Of a DNA stretch of 64,000 bases, positions 1 to 12,159 are shown in pieces. How positions within the stretch are numbered: position 1 is the stretch's first letter; each line of letters begins with the position of its first letter. A program made the translations under genes and the position numbers. Origin of the DNA: Timema cristinae (Eukaryota; Arthropoda; Insecta; Phasmatodea; Timematidae). The notes beneath the pieces are model-generated. The model was not told the origin of the DNA. It saw only the letters and a program-made list of their open reading frames with translations, and made no database searches. The stretch spans positions 77,204,577 through 77,268,576 of the forward strand of contig JBCFYV010011172.1 of assembly GCA_039000515.1 (NCBI GenBank). Direction: 5' to 3'.

Positions 1-731
1 TTTAGAAAACCTACTTTTAGGTTTGGAAGAGAGAATAATTTTGGAACATTAGTAAAAAAAGAGTTAAAAAATAAAATAACAATGACATGTTATTACAAAA
101 ACAACCCTATGAAACGTCCGAAATGAGTTCAAAAATAGACTATATCATTGTTTAGCTCAAAATGGAGAGCATTTTGAAAACATCCTTTAAAGTTATAATT
201 AAATAGGTGTTTTTATCAATAATTATTATACAAATCCATATAAAACGTGAACAAACACACGTGTGAGAGCACACAGCACACAAACACTTGTACCTTCCCG
301 AATTATGTGTGAATAGGCCAAATTCTAATGCCGCGCCCGATGCCGGTGGCTCAAAAACTTGTGACGCTCATTTATTGTCATAGCCTTTACTTTAAAAAGC
401 TTTAAACCACCATTTTGAAAATGGCGCACCGTGATCTACAAGAATATTTAATAGAAAATACGGAGTATCATTTAAAAAAAATCAACGTGACCTTAACGTC
501 ACCTTAGCAACGCCACCCAAGGTCATATCAGCCTTACCACCTTACTTTACCCTCAGAACCAAGCAACTATTGTTTATAACATTTTTTTTCTGCAATGCGT
601 TGTTTTTGAGAAATGTTGGTTGAAATTTTTCAAATGAATACCCGGTATAATGTTGCGAGGAGTTAATCAAATCACATTTCATCGTGATGCAAAGAAGAAA
701 CAAAATCCACCTTGCTATATTTAGACTTGAG
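1..731. other. AT-rich DNA, nothing recognised
   Basis: Unique-looking sequence with no coding signal. The 79-aa frame at 542-781 overlaps SINE-A copy 1 and is incidental. Confidence 0.6.
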
Positions 732-743
732 TATAGTGCTAAG

Positions 744-909
744 TCACAACTTGTGAATGTGTGGAGATGCCAGGCCTCCACCGTGGTTCGGATTCCACGT
801 TAAACTGTAGGTCCTTCATTTCATCCACAATCACCCTACCATTACACATTAGCGTAAGTGCGTATAACCCGAACGGGTAGTAAGACGCTGTGCTAATAAA
901 TAATAATAA

Positions 910-940
<31 letters not shown>

Positions 941-975
941 TAATAATAATAATATAATAATAATAATAATAATAA
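744..975 (+). mobile_element. SINE-A copy 1, 5'-truncated
   Basis: Holds only the 3' half of SINE-A, from ACTTGTGAATGTG through the CCCGAACGGGTAGTAAGACG tail to an (AAT)n run of about 75 bp. It is flanked by the exact 12-bp target duplication TATAGTGCTAAG at 732-743 and 976-987. The tRNA-like head is missing. Confidence 0.92.
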
Positions 976-1450
976 TATAGTGCTAAGAAAGCATCGAAAC
1001 CAGTCGTCTACAACAAATTGCACCTTATGCAGCCTGACCCCAAGGTGAAAGGAATTACAGATTTGAAGAAACATTATTTCCTAAATTAATATAATTCAAT
1101 AATTAAATATTTTTCCAAATTTAACTTAATCTCCTTGCGTCATTAAAACATTTACTCAAATTTTACATGTTTTAACTAGTGTCACTACAATTGATATCAG
1201 AAATATTAAAAAATAGCTGCCTAGCATCATCCACAAATCAGAATATAAAATGATTATAAAAGTTTTTCAACCAATCTAAAACTAACATTTATAAGGAATT
1301 ATTATTCATTCTATTTTATGAGAGCCTACTTATTATTGTTTTATCATGTTTAATATGTTCATAACTTAATAAAGGCCTTCAAATTATATGTAGGCTTAAG
1401 TTTTTTTATGACTTTTTAATATTGTAATTTATTTGAAATACAACCGCGTT

Positions 1451-1690
1451 TTAATACCTGTTCAGGATACACATCATGTGTGCGAATTGCGCTCATGAGC
1501 TAGGGATGAGGAAGGTTGGATATAGAGGAAGCGTACCCAAATTGGCGCGGAGGAATAGTGGAAAACCATCTAGGAAAAGAACACCCTCAGTACACCTGAC
1601 CAGGATTCAAACCCCAATTTCCCCGTCATCGACAGTCTAGTCTATTGTGATAGTGACGCCTTGGACCATGCGGCCACTGAAGAAGGCTGT
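1451..1690 (-). mobile_element. SINE-C fragment
   Basis: Reverse complement carries the SINE-C head (TGGTCCAAGGCGTCACTATC), a GGGTTTGAATCC box and a CCTCATCCC body. Compared with SINE-A and SINE-B the tail is badly decayed, which suggests an older wave. Confidence 0.75.
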
Positions 1691-1873
1691 AGGTTACTGT
1701 ATTGCCCTTTTGATTGCTTGCTAACTTTTATATAATGCCTTATTAACATGCACTATTCTAATGTATTTATTTTACTATTTTTATCTGATTGATTTCTCAC
1801 AAGGTTATGATAATCTCTCCTTAATAAACCTTCAAAAATGTGTTTCAAAAGTATGTGTGTATATATACACACA

Positions 1874-2433
1874 CAGGGTGTTCAGAAACTCATATCCCAA
1901 ACTGCATATATAGTTTGTTTGAACCAAATTAATAAAAAATCCCTGTACACCTACATCCGGAAAACTATGCTAGTACCACCATTAAACTGTGTTCGGAGTT
2001 TCGGCGTACAGCGCCGGGAGAACAAAGCTGTGCAAGCACACGTGTACAACAGGTTGCGTAGTTCTAGGCGTGGGGCACTACACACCTCGATATCTTGGAA
2101 CACGGAAGCAGATAATAACACAATTAATAGTAAACAACACACCAGTCCATCTAAAATTGCGAATACGTTCTGAGGGTCATTTTTAACGGTCCTATTTCGC
2201 CGAAATCACTTGCCATGTTGACATGTGCAGTGCCACGCACCTAACTTATATGCAACCTGTTGTTCACGCAAGCTTGAAAATCTTTGCTCTCCCAGCGCTA
2301 TACCCCGAAATTTTGAACACATTTTAATGGTATTAGCATAGTTTTCCGGATGTAGGTGTATAGGGGTTTTGTATTACTTTTGGTTCAAATAAGCTGTATG
2401 TGCAGTTTGAGTTACGAGTTTCTGAACATCCTG
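1874..2433. mobile_element. Foldback DNA element, about 210-bp inverted arms
   Basis: Left arm 1874-2085 begins CAGGGTGTTCAGAAACTC. Right arm 2226-2433 ends GAGTTTCTGAACATCCTG. Both carry the same blocks (ACACCTACATCCGGAAAACT, GGGAGAACAAAG versus GGGAGAGCAAAG, ACAACAGGTTGC). About 140 bp of unique sequence separates the arms. The CAGGG terminus is compatible with a Tc1/mariner-like MITE. The right side is followed by TA, but the left flank is CA, so a TA target duplication is only half preserved. The 111-aa ORF here is incidental. Confidence 0.85.
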
Positions 2434-2436
2434 TAA

Positions 2437-2508
2437 ATAAATATATATATATTATATAAATATATTTATATACTAACAATAATAATATAATAATATATAT
2501 AACACACT

Positions 2509-2540
<32 letters not shown>
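2437..2540. repeat. TA-rich microsatellite
   Basis: Interrupted TA/TATAA repeats between the foldback element and the transposon at 2541. Confidence 0.85.
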
Positions 2541-2544
<4 letters not shown>

Positions 2545-2689
2545 GAGTTTTAACGTATCCTGCAAAAGCTAGGATCATATTCCTTACTTAAAATCTAGGA
2601 AGAAAATGTGTAAAAAGTTTTGCTCTGAAGTCATTACTAAGGGAGCAATGAGTCCTTGGAAATCAAATGCTTTCCCCCATGCCACGTAA

Positions 2690-2935
2690 CCCCCCCAAGG
2701 GCTTGTCCCATGGCCAGCACGCTCGCCCGGCCTGAATCCTCTGAATTTATTTCTGTGGGGCCACATCCACCCGTGGAACGCGAACCCGACCTTCAATCTC
2801 AAATTTTCGCAGCGTGGAACAGTGTCTGAAACACACCAGGCATGTTTCAAAGAGTGCAACACTCTAGGGTCCGGCAATGTCGGTGCTGTCTGGATGCTGG
2901 TGGCCGGCAATTTAAACATCTGCTACGATAAGACG
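2690..2935 (+). pseudogene. Relic of a mariner-related DDE transposase
   Basis: The + strand reads LVPWPARSPGLNPLNLFLWG, matching the conserved WPPRSPDLTPLDFFLWG block of an insect transposase group related to mariner, which surrounds the second catalytic Asp (here mutated to Gly). Further on, HQACFKECNTLGSG and LVAGNLNIC correspond to the family's C-terminal Ile/Phe-rich helix region. Frameshifts separate the blocks. The 111-aa frame on the opposite strand is a shadow. Confidence 0.7.
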
Positions 2936-3186
2936 CGAATGTTTGCACAAGGGCTGTTATAGGGTTACCTTCTGTCCATTGAGTAGTAAAAGTAGGCCTA
3001 CATACTTCTCTTCAGTTACTGTTCTCCTACTCGTTTGTTACATTGTTATAAAATGGTTGTTTAGTCTCCAGTACATGATTTTAAAGGGCTTATTGCTCCC
3101 TTAATAATTACTCCAGAGCAAATCTTTATACACATTCTCTTCGTAGTTTTCCACAAGGCATATACTCCTAGCTTTTGTCACATAAG

Positions 3187-3872
3187 AATCAAATAGCTAA
3201 AGCTATTATTTATGCTTTTAGTGAGGATTACTCCATCTAGAGATCATAGTCTGAAAATTGAAAAATGAAACCTGGACATGGAAATCGAACCCGGGACCTT
3301 TGGCTTAGTACGCCAATGCTCTAACCACTGAGCTATCCAGGAATCCTTCCGTGCCCAGGGTTATTCTTCACTCATATTTTAAGGCAGAGTCTGTGATGGA
3401 TGTGTGGAAATCATCGGCTACAAATGTGTGATTTTTTAGAATTAAGACTCGGTGGTTGGCTTAGTGCTGCTACTTTTACAATTATTATAATGGTAAAGGA
3501 TTGCATTTACAGAATATGATATCTAGAAGTAGTAATCCTCACTAAAAGCATAAATGATAGCTCTGGCTATTTAATCCTTAAATATGCAATCCCGTACAAC
3601 TATAATAATTGCAAAAGTGGCAGCATTAAGCCAACTACCGAGTCGTTATCTGATATCTTGTGATCTTAATAAGATCACACATTTGTAGCCGACGATTTCC
3701 GCACGTCCATCACAGATTCTCTCTTAAAATATGAGTGGAGAATGACCCAGGGCACGGGACGATTCCTGGATAGCTCAGTGGTTAGAGCATTGCGTACTAA
3801 GACAAAGGTCCCGGGCTAGATTCCCGTGTCCAGGTGTTATTTTTCAATTTTCAGAATTTTGGAAAATCAGTT
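3187..3872. mobile_element. SINE-D: two inverted tRNA-like copies
   Basis: A tRNA-like unit lies on the - strand at about 3272-3345 and on the + strand at about 3762-3834. Each reads CCTGGATAGCTCAGTGGTTA with a B box (GGTTCGATTTC, or GGCTAGATTCC in the second). An ACT anticodon can be folded for the first. Each unit drags matching flank (ATTTGTAGCCGA, ATCACAGA, AAATATGAGTG). A 45-bp block flanks the first unit in inverted orientation (3193-3236 and 3527-3571). Neither copy is a convincing functional tRNA. The whole stretch sits inside the right terminal repeat of the DNA transposon at 2541-3896. Confidence 0.7.
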
Positions 3873-4472
3873 AAAGCTCGCCCTGTATATATGTGTGTGT
3901 GTACTAGTGGCTACAGTTGTATTGAGGTGTGGCCTTGTGAACAGTGTTAATAAATATTAATCAGTGAATATGACATAATATTTTAATTTGTGATAAGCTT
4001 CGATGATCCAAAAACAATTTTTATATTCAACGGGTGAGGTTTGTAAAGTAAGGCGATAATATAAGTATAGAAGTGGTGTTCTGGGGTGATATTATCACTA
4101 AGTGAGTGATATTAACATAAAACACCTACTTTGTTTTTAAAAGCTAATTTTTAGTATTTAAAGCTCAATTCCCTTGAATGAGTAGTGAGGGATCTTATTA
4201 ACTTTAAATGTAAATAAGCTTGGTTTCATCCCAGCTCACGACGAAAACGTTTTAATACTAGGTTCATCCTGTTATCCAGATATTAGGGTTCAGACAATAT
4301 GTATGGGAAGTAAGGAGGCGAGAAGGGCGGGATCAACGCCCTTTAAATTTATTATTATTATTATTATTATTACTATACTACTATCAGTAATCATATGTTT
4401 GTTTCCATCCTCAATGCCTAGCCTAGTTTATTGTTTATTTCGATAAGGAATTAAATTGTAAATTGAAACAAA

Positions 4473-4736
4473 ATAATTATAATAATAATATTTAGCACCG
4501 CGTCTTACTACCCATTCGGGCTATACGCTTTAAGTACTAATTACGCTAATGGATTAGGAATTGGGAAGGTTGAAATAGAGGAAATGAACCCGCATTTGCG
4601 TGGAGGGAGAGTGGAAAACCATTTTAGGAAAAACCACACCCAGTTCACCCGACCGAGATTCAACCTCGATCTCCCCGTCCTCAGCAGTCGAGCTCAACAC
4701 AACAAGCGCGTTAGCCAACTACCCCACCGAGGCGGG
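4473..4736 (-). mobile_element. SINE-B copy 1
   Basis: On the - strand the head contains GTTGGCTAACGCG (A-box region) and GGTTGAATCTC (B box), then a body encoding the familiar spurious [12 protein letters not shown] frame, then the shared CCCGAATGGGTAGTAAGACG tail. TGAAACAAA is duplicated at 4464-4472 and 4737-4745. Confidence 0.9.
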
Positions 4737-4745
4737 TGAAACAAA

Positions 4746-6166
4746 GTAGAAAGATCAATATAACTTGGTTTTACAATTTAATTTATTATAAAAATTATAT
4801 TAACTATATTATCCCTACTAAATATTAAAATAAAATATTATCTAATACATTTTATTGTATCCTAATAGCATCTTTAGCACGTACAACCACATTTATTTAA
4901 TAAAACTTTTTAAAACTCCCCAAAAATGTTTTGACGTTAAAAAGTGTCATTACATCTCCCAAGTTGCTGGAGTTGGATGTTTGGTTCGGCGAATAACAGT
5001 TGGGTCACGGGAACTCTTGTCCCAAACGTTCATAGCTTAGTTGGGCCACGATCGCTGGCCAGGAGGAATATTACAGATAATAGACCTACGAGTAGATATA
5101 AATTCAGCCCACCAATCTTCATTCCTTATATTAGGTTGAGCTTGTTTAGGTTAGGTTAGGTTAGCTTAGCTTAGCATTTTGTTGTGTCTTACTAGATATC
5201 ACTTGCTGTTTTTCGCTCAATTTGAGAAAACATTTATATTCATCCTAAATGGAGCATCACAACAGCCGTGGTCGAGTGATACATAAGTACGTCTTAATTA
5301 ATTTTTCAAAAAGAAACTCGTGTGGCCCAACTGTAATATGGATTAACGCTACCCTTTTAAACGCAAGTCATAACAGATATACATGGCCTAACTGTAATAA
5401 GCCCATTGGTTTTGGCTAGTTTGTAAGTATTCTGTTGACATAAACCCGCGTTTAGAAAGTACCCGTTGTCTACCTATAAATATGACTTGATGCAAATGTA
5501 TAAACAGCAAATTCTATTAACCACTTTTTCTTAACGAATTCATTTCACTCTGAGAAGGATGTAGGTAAGTTAGACAAATATAAATTACCCAGCATGCACC
5601 GCCGTGTTATTATTGCGAATAACCAGAACTTTTGAATGCATTTATACCGTAACGAACATGATTCGTGGAGGGGCTGGGTTTGGCATCTGACCGGTTCTAA
5701 TCAAGATATAGTGTCTACCTTTCTTTAAATGTTTCTAGTTTTGTTTCAAAATCTGTTCAGGAATATTTAGGCCCGGTGTTACGATTAACTCACACATACC
5801 CTTACAGTTTCATCACTGGTATCCCCCCCCCCCCCCCCAATGGTCCACGTCTTATCATCCATCCAGGCTATCCGCATATTTACACTATCAGATAGCGACC
5901 ATGAAGGTATAATTTATAGGAAATGTAACTACATTTAATAGGAAAACAAATAAACACGTTCATATACTCCACCGATGTCCATCAATGGTTAACCAGATAA
6001 TATGAGCTTGACGTTTAAACCCTCGTGCCCACCAATGTGTGTTGTTTGTAATTATTACAAGCTTTACTCAACTCTCGTTTGAAGGTGGTATTGAAATATA
6101 AATATTTGTTTAAATTATTACGAAAATATCAAAGTTATTAATGCTTAAGCTAATAAGACGGGGCGA
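4746..6166. other. AT-rich DNA, nothing recognised
   Basis: Contains only the short TTAGG-like run, a C homopolymer (5823-5839) and a weak SINE-C tail piece near 5860-5935. Confidence 0.55.
5138..5177 (+). repeat. Short TTAGG-like run
   Basis: GTTTAGGTTAGGTTAGGTTA followed by GCTTA variants: three to four telomere-type units. It is far too short for a telomere; such runs are common inside insect genomes. Confidence 0.6.
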
Positions 6167-6399
6167 GTGGGTCATTACCAAGGAATACAATTTTTGACGG
6201 GACTGTACCCGATAAATTATTATCTTACGTTCAGTATAAAACTGTATTTTAAAACCAATAAACATATATTGGTTCATTACATTATTTTGTATGTTGTTGG
6301 TTGGATAAAAGTGAAAGGAAACAGTTTTCTAGTACAGCCCAATAAGCCTGGATACTCTGGAAACAAACCACAAGCTTCCTCTCGGGTAGAATAAGGGTT

Positions 6400-6565
6400 A
6401 TTTTAGAGGAAGAACACCCACATTAGTGGTCAGAAAGAATGTGAGAATCACGCTGGTAAACTACACGTGGCAAACCACTTTCCAACTCCCCCGGGGAGTA
6501 TTTGAACCTTGAGCCTCTCCCTCTACACATCATAGTACATCCAGTCTCTTGTGAGTCTGACCATA
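6400..6565 (-). mobile_element. SINE-C fragment, decayed
   Basis: Recognised by AAACCACTTTCCAACTCCC, a degenerate B box near 6495 and the GTGAGTCTGACC block typical of this family. The ends are not clear. Confidence 0.5.
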
Positions 6566-7284
6566 CAACTATTGACGTGGTGGGTAAACTAATGGTGTTT
6601 GTACTTCTACCCGTTACCGGGTAGTAAGTTCCTTTAATTAAGATTGAGGTGTGTAGTTTTAAGTGTTTCTATGCTACTAGCTACAGTTGGTCTTTTAATC
6701 CTGTGTCCAACACGTTCCGGGGGCAAGTTTAGGGGATTCCGGTTCAATTACTGGTGAGGATGGCCAATATATTTACTATTTGTAAACGTTTTCATCCCAC
6801 TATATATGTAATAAACATCCCGACTTTAGGGTTGAATGGGCTGTACTAGGTGCGCTTCCTATGTTAAGCTAGTTTGTAATCTGTGTATGCATAGAAATTG
6901 TAAGTTAAACTCAAATAAAAAACATATTAGTCTAAAAATAAGTTTGCATTGTCATTACTTCATTAATTTCTTAAATAAATGTAAAAAAAACACATTATGC
7001 TTCATTTTAACATCTCGTAGTAACGTTTTGGTTTCATAAATAATTGCTTTACGCGTGCATGATCTATGTTCCAACACCGCTTTTCCATGTCTACTCATGT
7101 GCAGAAGCGTCCGTTAAGAATGTCGGGCTGTTCATCATATCTCCGAGGTACTTAAGTGATGCACGCACGTGACTTGAAAGTAAATTCTGGTTCATTTCTC
7201 TTCAGTTTTCACTGCAGGTGTTTAATATATGACTATCCTCAGGCTTCCTCAAGATCGTAGAGCCATCAACAGTAATCAACCACC

Positions 7285-7480
7285 AGTGGTCAAAGGCGTC
7301 AGGCTCACAAAATAACAAAATAACTGGATTGCCAATTATGGTAAATGTTGAGGTTCGAATCTCTGTCGGGTGCATCGAGGGTCACTTTCCACCTGTTATA
7401 ATATCACTGTGGTTTGTTTTCCCACCCGTTCTCCACGCTTACGTGGGTCCACTTCTTATAAACAGTCCTAATCATATCCA
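7285..7480 (+). mobile_element. SINE-C fragment
   Basis: Contains GTGGTCAAAGGCGTCAGGCT, the box GGTTCGAATCTC and CCACGCTTACGTGGG in SINE-C order. It faces the next SINE-C fragment head to head. Confidence 0.6.
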
Positions 7481-7509
7481 CCCCTCAGGGCTTAGACCAA
7501 ACATTTGAT

Positions 7510-7665
7510 CTCATTTATGAACTAGGAATGAGAAAACTAAAACCTTTAGTATATATACTCACATTTGCGTGAAGCTAGAGTGGAGAAACAGTTTAGAAAA
7601 AAACATCCCCAGAGCCCCCGGTTGGGATTCAAATCCCGACTTATTCATCACAGAAAACTCAGGGT
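7510..7665 (-). mobile_element. SINE-C fragment
   Basis: Body block ATTTGCGTGAAGCTAGAGTGG and GGGATTCAAATCCCGAC identify it. The tail is missing. Confidence 0.6.
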
Positions 7666-8004
7666 AGTAAAAGTAGCTGGTTTATTTTTATTACGGACCA
7701 TTTGTTCACGTTTACATCGGTACAGAATAACTATACCTAGATAGCTTTCAAATTAAAATATTTACTATTTGTTATTTTTTACTGGCAGCGAACCTTCACC
7801 ATTGAACACATAGAGAAAGGCGTCAGTCTTGTCTTGTTCGTTTTGATGATGACGGGAAGGTCTGTGTTCGAATCCTGACCTTGTGTCCAATATATATATA
7901 TATTTTTTTTTAAACTGTTTCCACTTTCCCTTTACACATATGCAGTGCATTATCTCTCAATGCTAACTTATTTGTCCCTATACTATTAATGTAAATACAA
8001 GATA

Positions 8005-8291
8005 TTATTATTATTATTATTATTAGCACCGCGTCTTACTACCCATTCGGGTTATACGCACTTACGCTAATGTGTAATGGTAGGGTGATTTGTGAGATGA
8101 AATGAAGGACCTACAGTTTAACGTGGAATCCGAACCACGGTGGAGGCCTGGCATTCCCCACATTCACAAGATGTCTTGTCAGAGGTGAAGGAAGGGTTTG
8201 GTAATCAGATAAATCTTTGCCGGGACCGAGGATTGATCCCCGGCCGCCAGCACAGAAGTCCAACACCTTACCCCTAGACCGCCAGGTCTCC
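8005..8291 (-). mobile_element. SINE-A copy 2, full length
   Basis: Complete on the - strand: tRNA-like head with a TGGGCGGTCTAGGGG-type A box region and a GGGATCAATCC B box, body, shared tail and (AAT)n. The exact 11-bp duplication AATACAAGATA flanks it at 7994-8004 and 8292-8302. Confidence 0.93.
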
Positions 8292-8559
8292 AATACAAGA
8301 TAGTCTGGACTGGTGATAAGACGTGGAAAACGCGAAAAAATAAATACTGATAAGCAGGGCTCAGATTTAGGTCACCTAAAAAGATCAAAAAAACTAACCA
8401 AAGATTTTTAAAAATGACTTCTTAATTTCAAAAGAGACCTAATAATAATAATATGGTCAATAACTCGTAATAAATGTGCACGGCAAAAAAAAAAAAAAGA
8501 AAAGTCAAACACGCACGTTACAAAATGTAAAATGCAATGCAACTATACTCTTACATTCT

Positions 8560-8670
8560 TCTAAAGGGTGGGAAATCATTTAGGAAAAAAATATCCATCC
8601 GGTCACCGGCAAACCAGACCAGATGAGTCTGACGTATTAGTCCACGTGCCCTTCGTTGCAAGTCTTGGAA
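8560..8670 (-). mobile_element. SINE-C fragment
   Basis: Short piece with AAATCATTTAGGAAAAAAAT and CAGACCAGATGAGTCTGACG. Only the middle and head remain. Confidence 0.5.
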
Positions 8671-9001
8671 GAGCTACGTGTATAGTAGGGGTCCGGTAGG
8701 AACTCACATTGATAACATTTTACTATATTATTAACGTTATTTTATAATATTTGTCAAAAGTGACTACTGCAGATCCCATGACTTCACGTATGAATATATT
8801 AAATTTGTTCGATTAGCTTTGCTTCTGTCATACATGGTCTTTCCTACAAAAATCTTTCCTTATAATACTATCATTCTTTTCTAAAGTTTACAAACTTTGC
8901 TTTTTATTTAACTTTGTTTTAAAAACTTCTCGTTGCAAATTTTCAGAGGCGTTCGGAATTAAACGTATCATGTAGAAAATAAATTTTAAGCCATTTAAAT
9001 C

Positions 9002-9260
9002 AAATTTGGGCCTACCTCTGTGGTCTAGTGATCTGAGTTATTGGCTACAAATACAAAGTCCCTGGGTTCGATCCCGGTGTATCCAGACTTTTCTGTGAAG
9101 CAACGGGTCTGGAAAGGGGTCAAATCAGGATCATGAGGACAAATAATGAGGAGCTACTTGACCAAATATGTTCGTTGTGCTTACCGTATAACACTCTCTA
9201 TCAGCTGAATTGGGCACTATCATCGTCAACAGACGGCGGCCGTTCGGTTGCTATAGCTCC
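9002..9260 (+). mobile_element. SINE-E copy (tRNA-derived)
   Basis: Head with CTCTGTGGTCTAGTGATCTG and B box GGGTTCGATCCCGGTG. The body includes GGGTCTGGAAAGGGGTCAAA, TGAGGACAAATAATGAGGAG and GTTCGTTGTGCTTACC. It pairs with the - strand copy at 23165. Confidence 0.65.
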
Positions 9261-11055
9261 ATCGTTGGCTGACGATATGAAGTTATTTTTAAACCAAATT
9301 TGGCTTTCTTATATATTCCTACTAATCCAGTGCCGCCAAGGTCAGGGAAAGTGAGAAAGGTCATGATGGTCACCGGCAACGTCAAGTCTGAGAACAGTGT
9401 CGTTGTTTTGTTGATGAAGGGGCATAAGAGTGCCCCAACAAGAAACTCACACTGTGAAAGAGGATTTTTGGCTTTCATATTTAGAAACGACTCATCATTA
9501 TATTGTCTTCGTAACAAAACTTTTTGCAGGAAAAAGACTTGACACTCTATAACATATTTAAAAAAAATCTTTAAACTTGATCATTAAACATATTCTGGAT
9601 GTCAGAAAACATTTATAAGACTCCCCAAATGTGCACTCCGTTGACACTAACCAATTATATTATGAGAGTATCCTATAAGACTTATCAGATACTTATCAAC
9701 ACCCTCAGAAAACTTCCCAGCAAACCAAAATAAAACCGAATTCTGTCTACTCCCGCCCATACTTCCATAGTAGTAAATGATCTGTTTGGGCTAGTGTCGT
9801 GAAGATTAACATCCCTTATTCATTTCCTTTTTTGTCATTTTCTTTTTCCATTCCTTTCACTAAATTTAACTAACTTAATCTACAATTTATCTATCTACAT
9901 ACCCAATCCCATAGTATTTAAATCATTACCATTATCATTCTAGGTATATACTATTTTTGACTTTTTAGTCATTTCTTCCAGAATGTTTTCTCATCACTTT
10001 ATATATACACGTTAATTTCTAATTCAACTCAATTTCTTTCCTTAAAAATCTTGGAACTCAACCACACAATTTTATAATCTGGCAAATATGCTATTTTAAT
10101 TCATTCACTCTCGTTATTAAAACTTATAAACTTTCATGAGAATTAAAAGATTATATTCACATTGGCTAGCACCATGTTATTTGTGCCATAATTCATTTGG
10201 TGTGTTTTCCTTTCTTTCTTTAGACTAGATGATGATGCCAATGATGTGTCGAAACATGTAGTAGAAACTGATTTAATGTTGCAGTAATTGGAGCAACATC
10301 CAAAGGAACAGGGAATTAACACAGCTAAGAAAGGAATTCAATTTTACTTATTTTTTAATTTTATTTTTGTTTATTCTTTAATTACAAAATTCACAAGCAA
10401 CCGTTTATTTTCTTGACAAATTATTTATATATGTACTGTACATCATCGTTTTCTAATATTGTTCTTTAATGTAATATGACTCAAAAGTTTCATTTTTAAC
10501 ATGTTTCAAACTTTTTAGATGTTATGTGAAAATTTTAATGACGTATCACAATTGTCATCACAAGATATATAATTTGTTAATTTATTGTAGAAAATTTCTT
10601 CCAAATACTGTACCTCTGAAAATTGTCATTATATCACATCGAACATATAGATTTTTCATATTAGATTTAAATTATTAAAATTGAATTATATTATTTATTA
10701 TAAATATAATTAGTTGTAAGACTGTTAGTGTAACACCTATTGAAGATATTTATACTAAACTAACAGCTTACAGTTGAAATTCCTTTGCCAAGACTAAAAC
10801 ATATTATCATTATGTAGTATCAAACAATTTCGATGATAAAAAGAATATTATAAAATCGGATAGCACCCCCTTAATTGGGACATAAGCTAGACAATTAAAA
10901 TATGACAGACGACTTATCTTGAAGAACATATTGACTACCAACTCATAAGCCTCCACTGCCTTGTTCAGATTGATTGGCTGCCCAACAAGCATAAACTCAC
11001 ATTTTCGGCATTACTTACATTTCAACTAAGCATTAGCCTCACGTCTACACTGTAT
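9261..11055. other. Unassigned DNA
   Basis: At 9300-9540 two overlapping opposite frames (80 and 88 aa) occur in slightly GC-richer DNA. Neither shows a family match or splice context that convinces me. The remainder to 11055 is AT-rich and featureless. Confidence 0.5.
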
Positions 11056-11059
11056 TAGC

Positions 11060-11185
11060 GAAATAATGAGTTGATTAAAAGTTCAATTTCTCCCTTATCC
11101 ACCATTAATACAAATCTTTCAGGGAAAAATATGGTATTAAGGGTGGATATTGGAGAAATTGAACTTTTCATCAAATCGTTCTTTA
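11060..11185. mobile_element. Short MITE / inverted repeat
   Basis: GATTAAAAGTTCAATTTCTC (11073) and GAGAAATTGAACTTTTCATC (11153-11172) are inverted arms of about 40 bp with a few mismatches; weaker pairing extends outward. No transposase is present. Confidence 0.75.
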
Positions 11186-11204
11186 TATATATTTCCCCAC
11201 GTCT

Positions 11205-11420
11205 TACTATACTTCCAAGCTATCTGAATGTATTTAGACTGACTAGATAAAGATTATGGAGGTATAAATTAGAGGAGATATACTCCATTTAGACCTATAT
11301 AAAGAGAGAGTGAGATACTATTTGGGAAATAATTATTCTCAATACACCCTTCTGGGAGTCAAACCTTGATCTAACCAGACTAGACTAGACGAGCCTGACG
11401 CTTAGCCCGCTTGCCTACTG
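11205..11420 (-). mobile_element. SINE-C fragment
   Basis: Tail remnant CTTACTATACTTCC, body, then AGACGAGCCTGACGCTTAG head on the - strand. Heavily mutated. Confidence 0.6.
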
Positions 11421-12159
11421 GTTTGAGTTTGTTTTTAAAAAAACATGCTCTATTTGTTTAGGGTTACGGGAGTGTTTCGTTCATATTAAGCCAGCTTGCC
11501 ACTTGCAGTTACTTCTGTCACTAAAATAAAAACAAACATACCTTGATCAAGGTCAACACCACTTGGTTGCCAATTTTAACCTTTGACTTGATCGGGAGAC
11601 TCCACATTGTTAAAAGATAGTGAAAACATTGATCAAACAATCTAGAAAAATTCCTCCAGTTATTATGAAAATCCTTTCCAAGTATAATCTGAAGGCATCC
11701 AATGTACAAAATAGATCCGAGCAGGTGATTTTGCACCTGAAGCCCCATTATTTGTTCATTTCCAAAGCCACTAGTATTTAATTCAATATTAGAGCCCTAC
11801 CGCCAAACCTTTAAATACTGGCTACGCTTCTATTACTTTGCCCCATGCTTAGAACTAACATTCACAAGTTTCCCGACTTACAAAACCCCGTATGTCTCAT
11901 TTATATGAAGTTAATTTCCGGATGTTAGTAGTTTGGTCAATGAGAATACTTTGCCAAAGACATGGAACCATATTTGTTAATCTGGCTCACAAGACTAAAA
12001 CCAATTCAACTGTAGTCATTAGTAGATATTAACATTTTTTGGTAAAAATTTCTGCTTTTTGAACCCTAGGGTAAGGACTCTTTGGACCAGGCCCACCAGG
12101 TGCTCAGACTGGGTTCAGTACTAGGGACAAAGAGCGGGCTCCCATTTCTTTGTAGTATT

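Larger units (their letters stand above)
2541..3896 (+). mobile_element. DNA transposon with split right terminal repeat
   Basis: The left end runs from GGGTGAGTTTTAACGTATCC through GCAAAAGCTAGGATCAT to about 2680. Its inverted match occurs in two parts: 3075-3186 (GGCTTATTGCTCCCTTAATA to CTCCTAGCTTTTG) and 3874-3893 (AGTTAAAGCTCGCCCTG). The gap between them is the SINE-D block. A decayed transposase lies inside at about 2690-2935. This is a nested structure with the inner insertion younger than the outer element. Confidence 0.7.

Noticed and set aside
739..1074. 111-aa frame with long Ile/Leu/Tyr runs
   Set aside because: It translates the (AAT)n tail and body of SINE-A copy 1.
2584..2919. 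111-aa protein on the - strand
   Set aside because: It is the antisense shadow of the transposase relic on the + strand.
3272..3834. Two tRNA genes
   Set aside because: Internal boxes are present but stems are mismatched, the variable arm does not suit the apparent anticodon, and both carry the same repeat flanks, so they are tRNA-derived repeats.
5138..5177. Telomere or telomere fusion
   Set aside because: Only three to four TTAGG-like units, no long array, and no change in sequence character on either side.
9300..9542. 80-aa gene on the + strand
   Set aside because: An opposing 88-aa frame is equally open, no motif is recognised, and it follows a SINE-E body.
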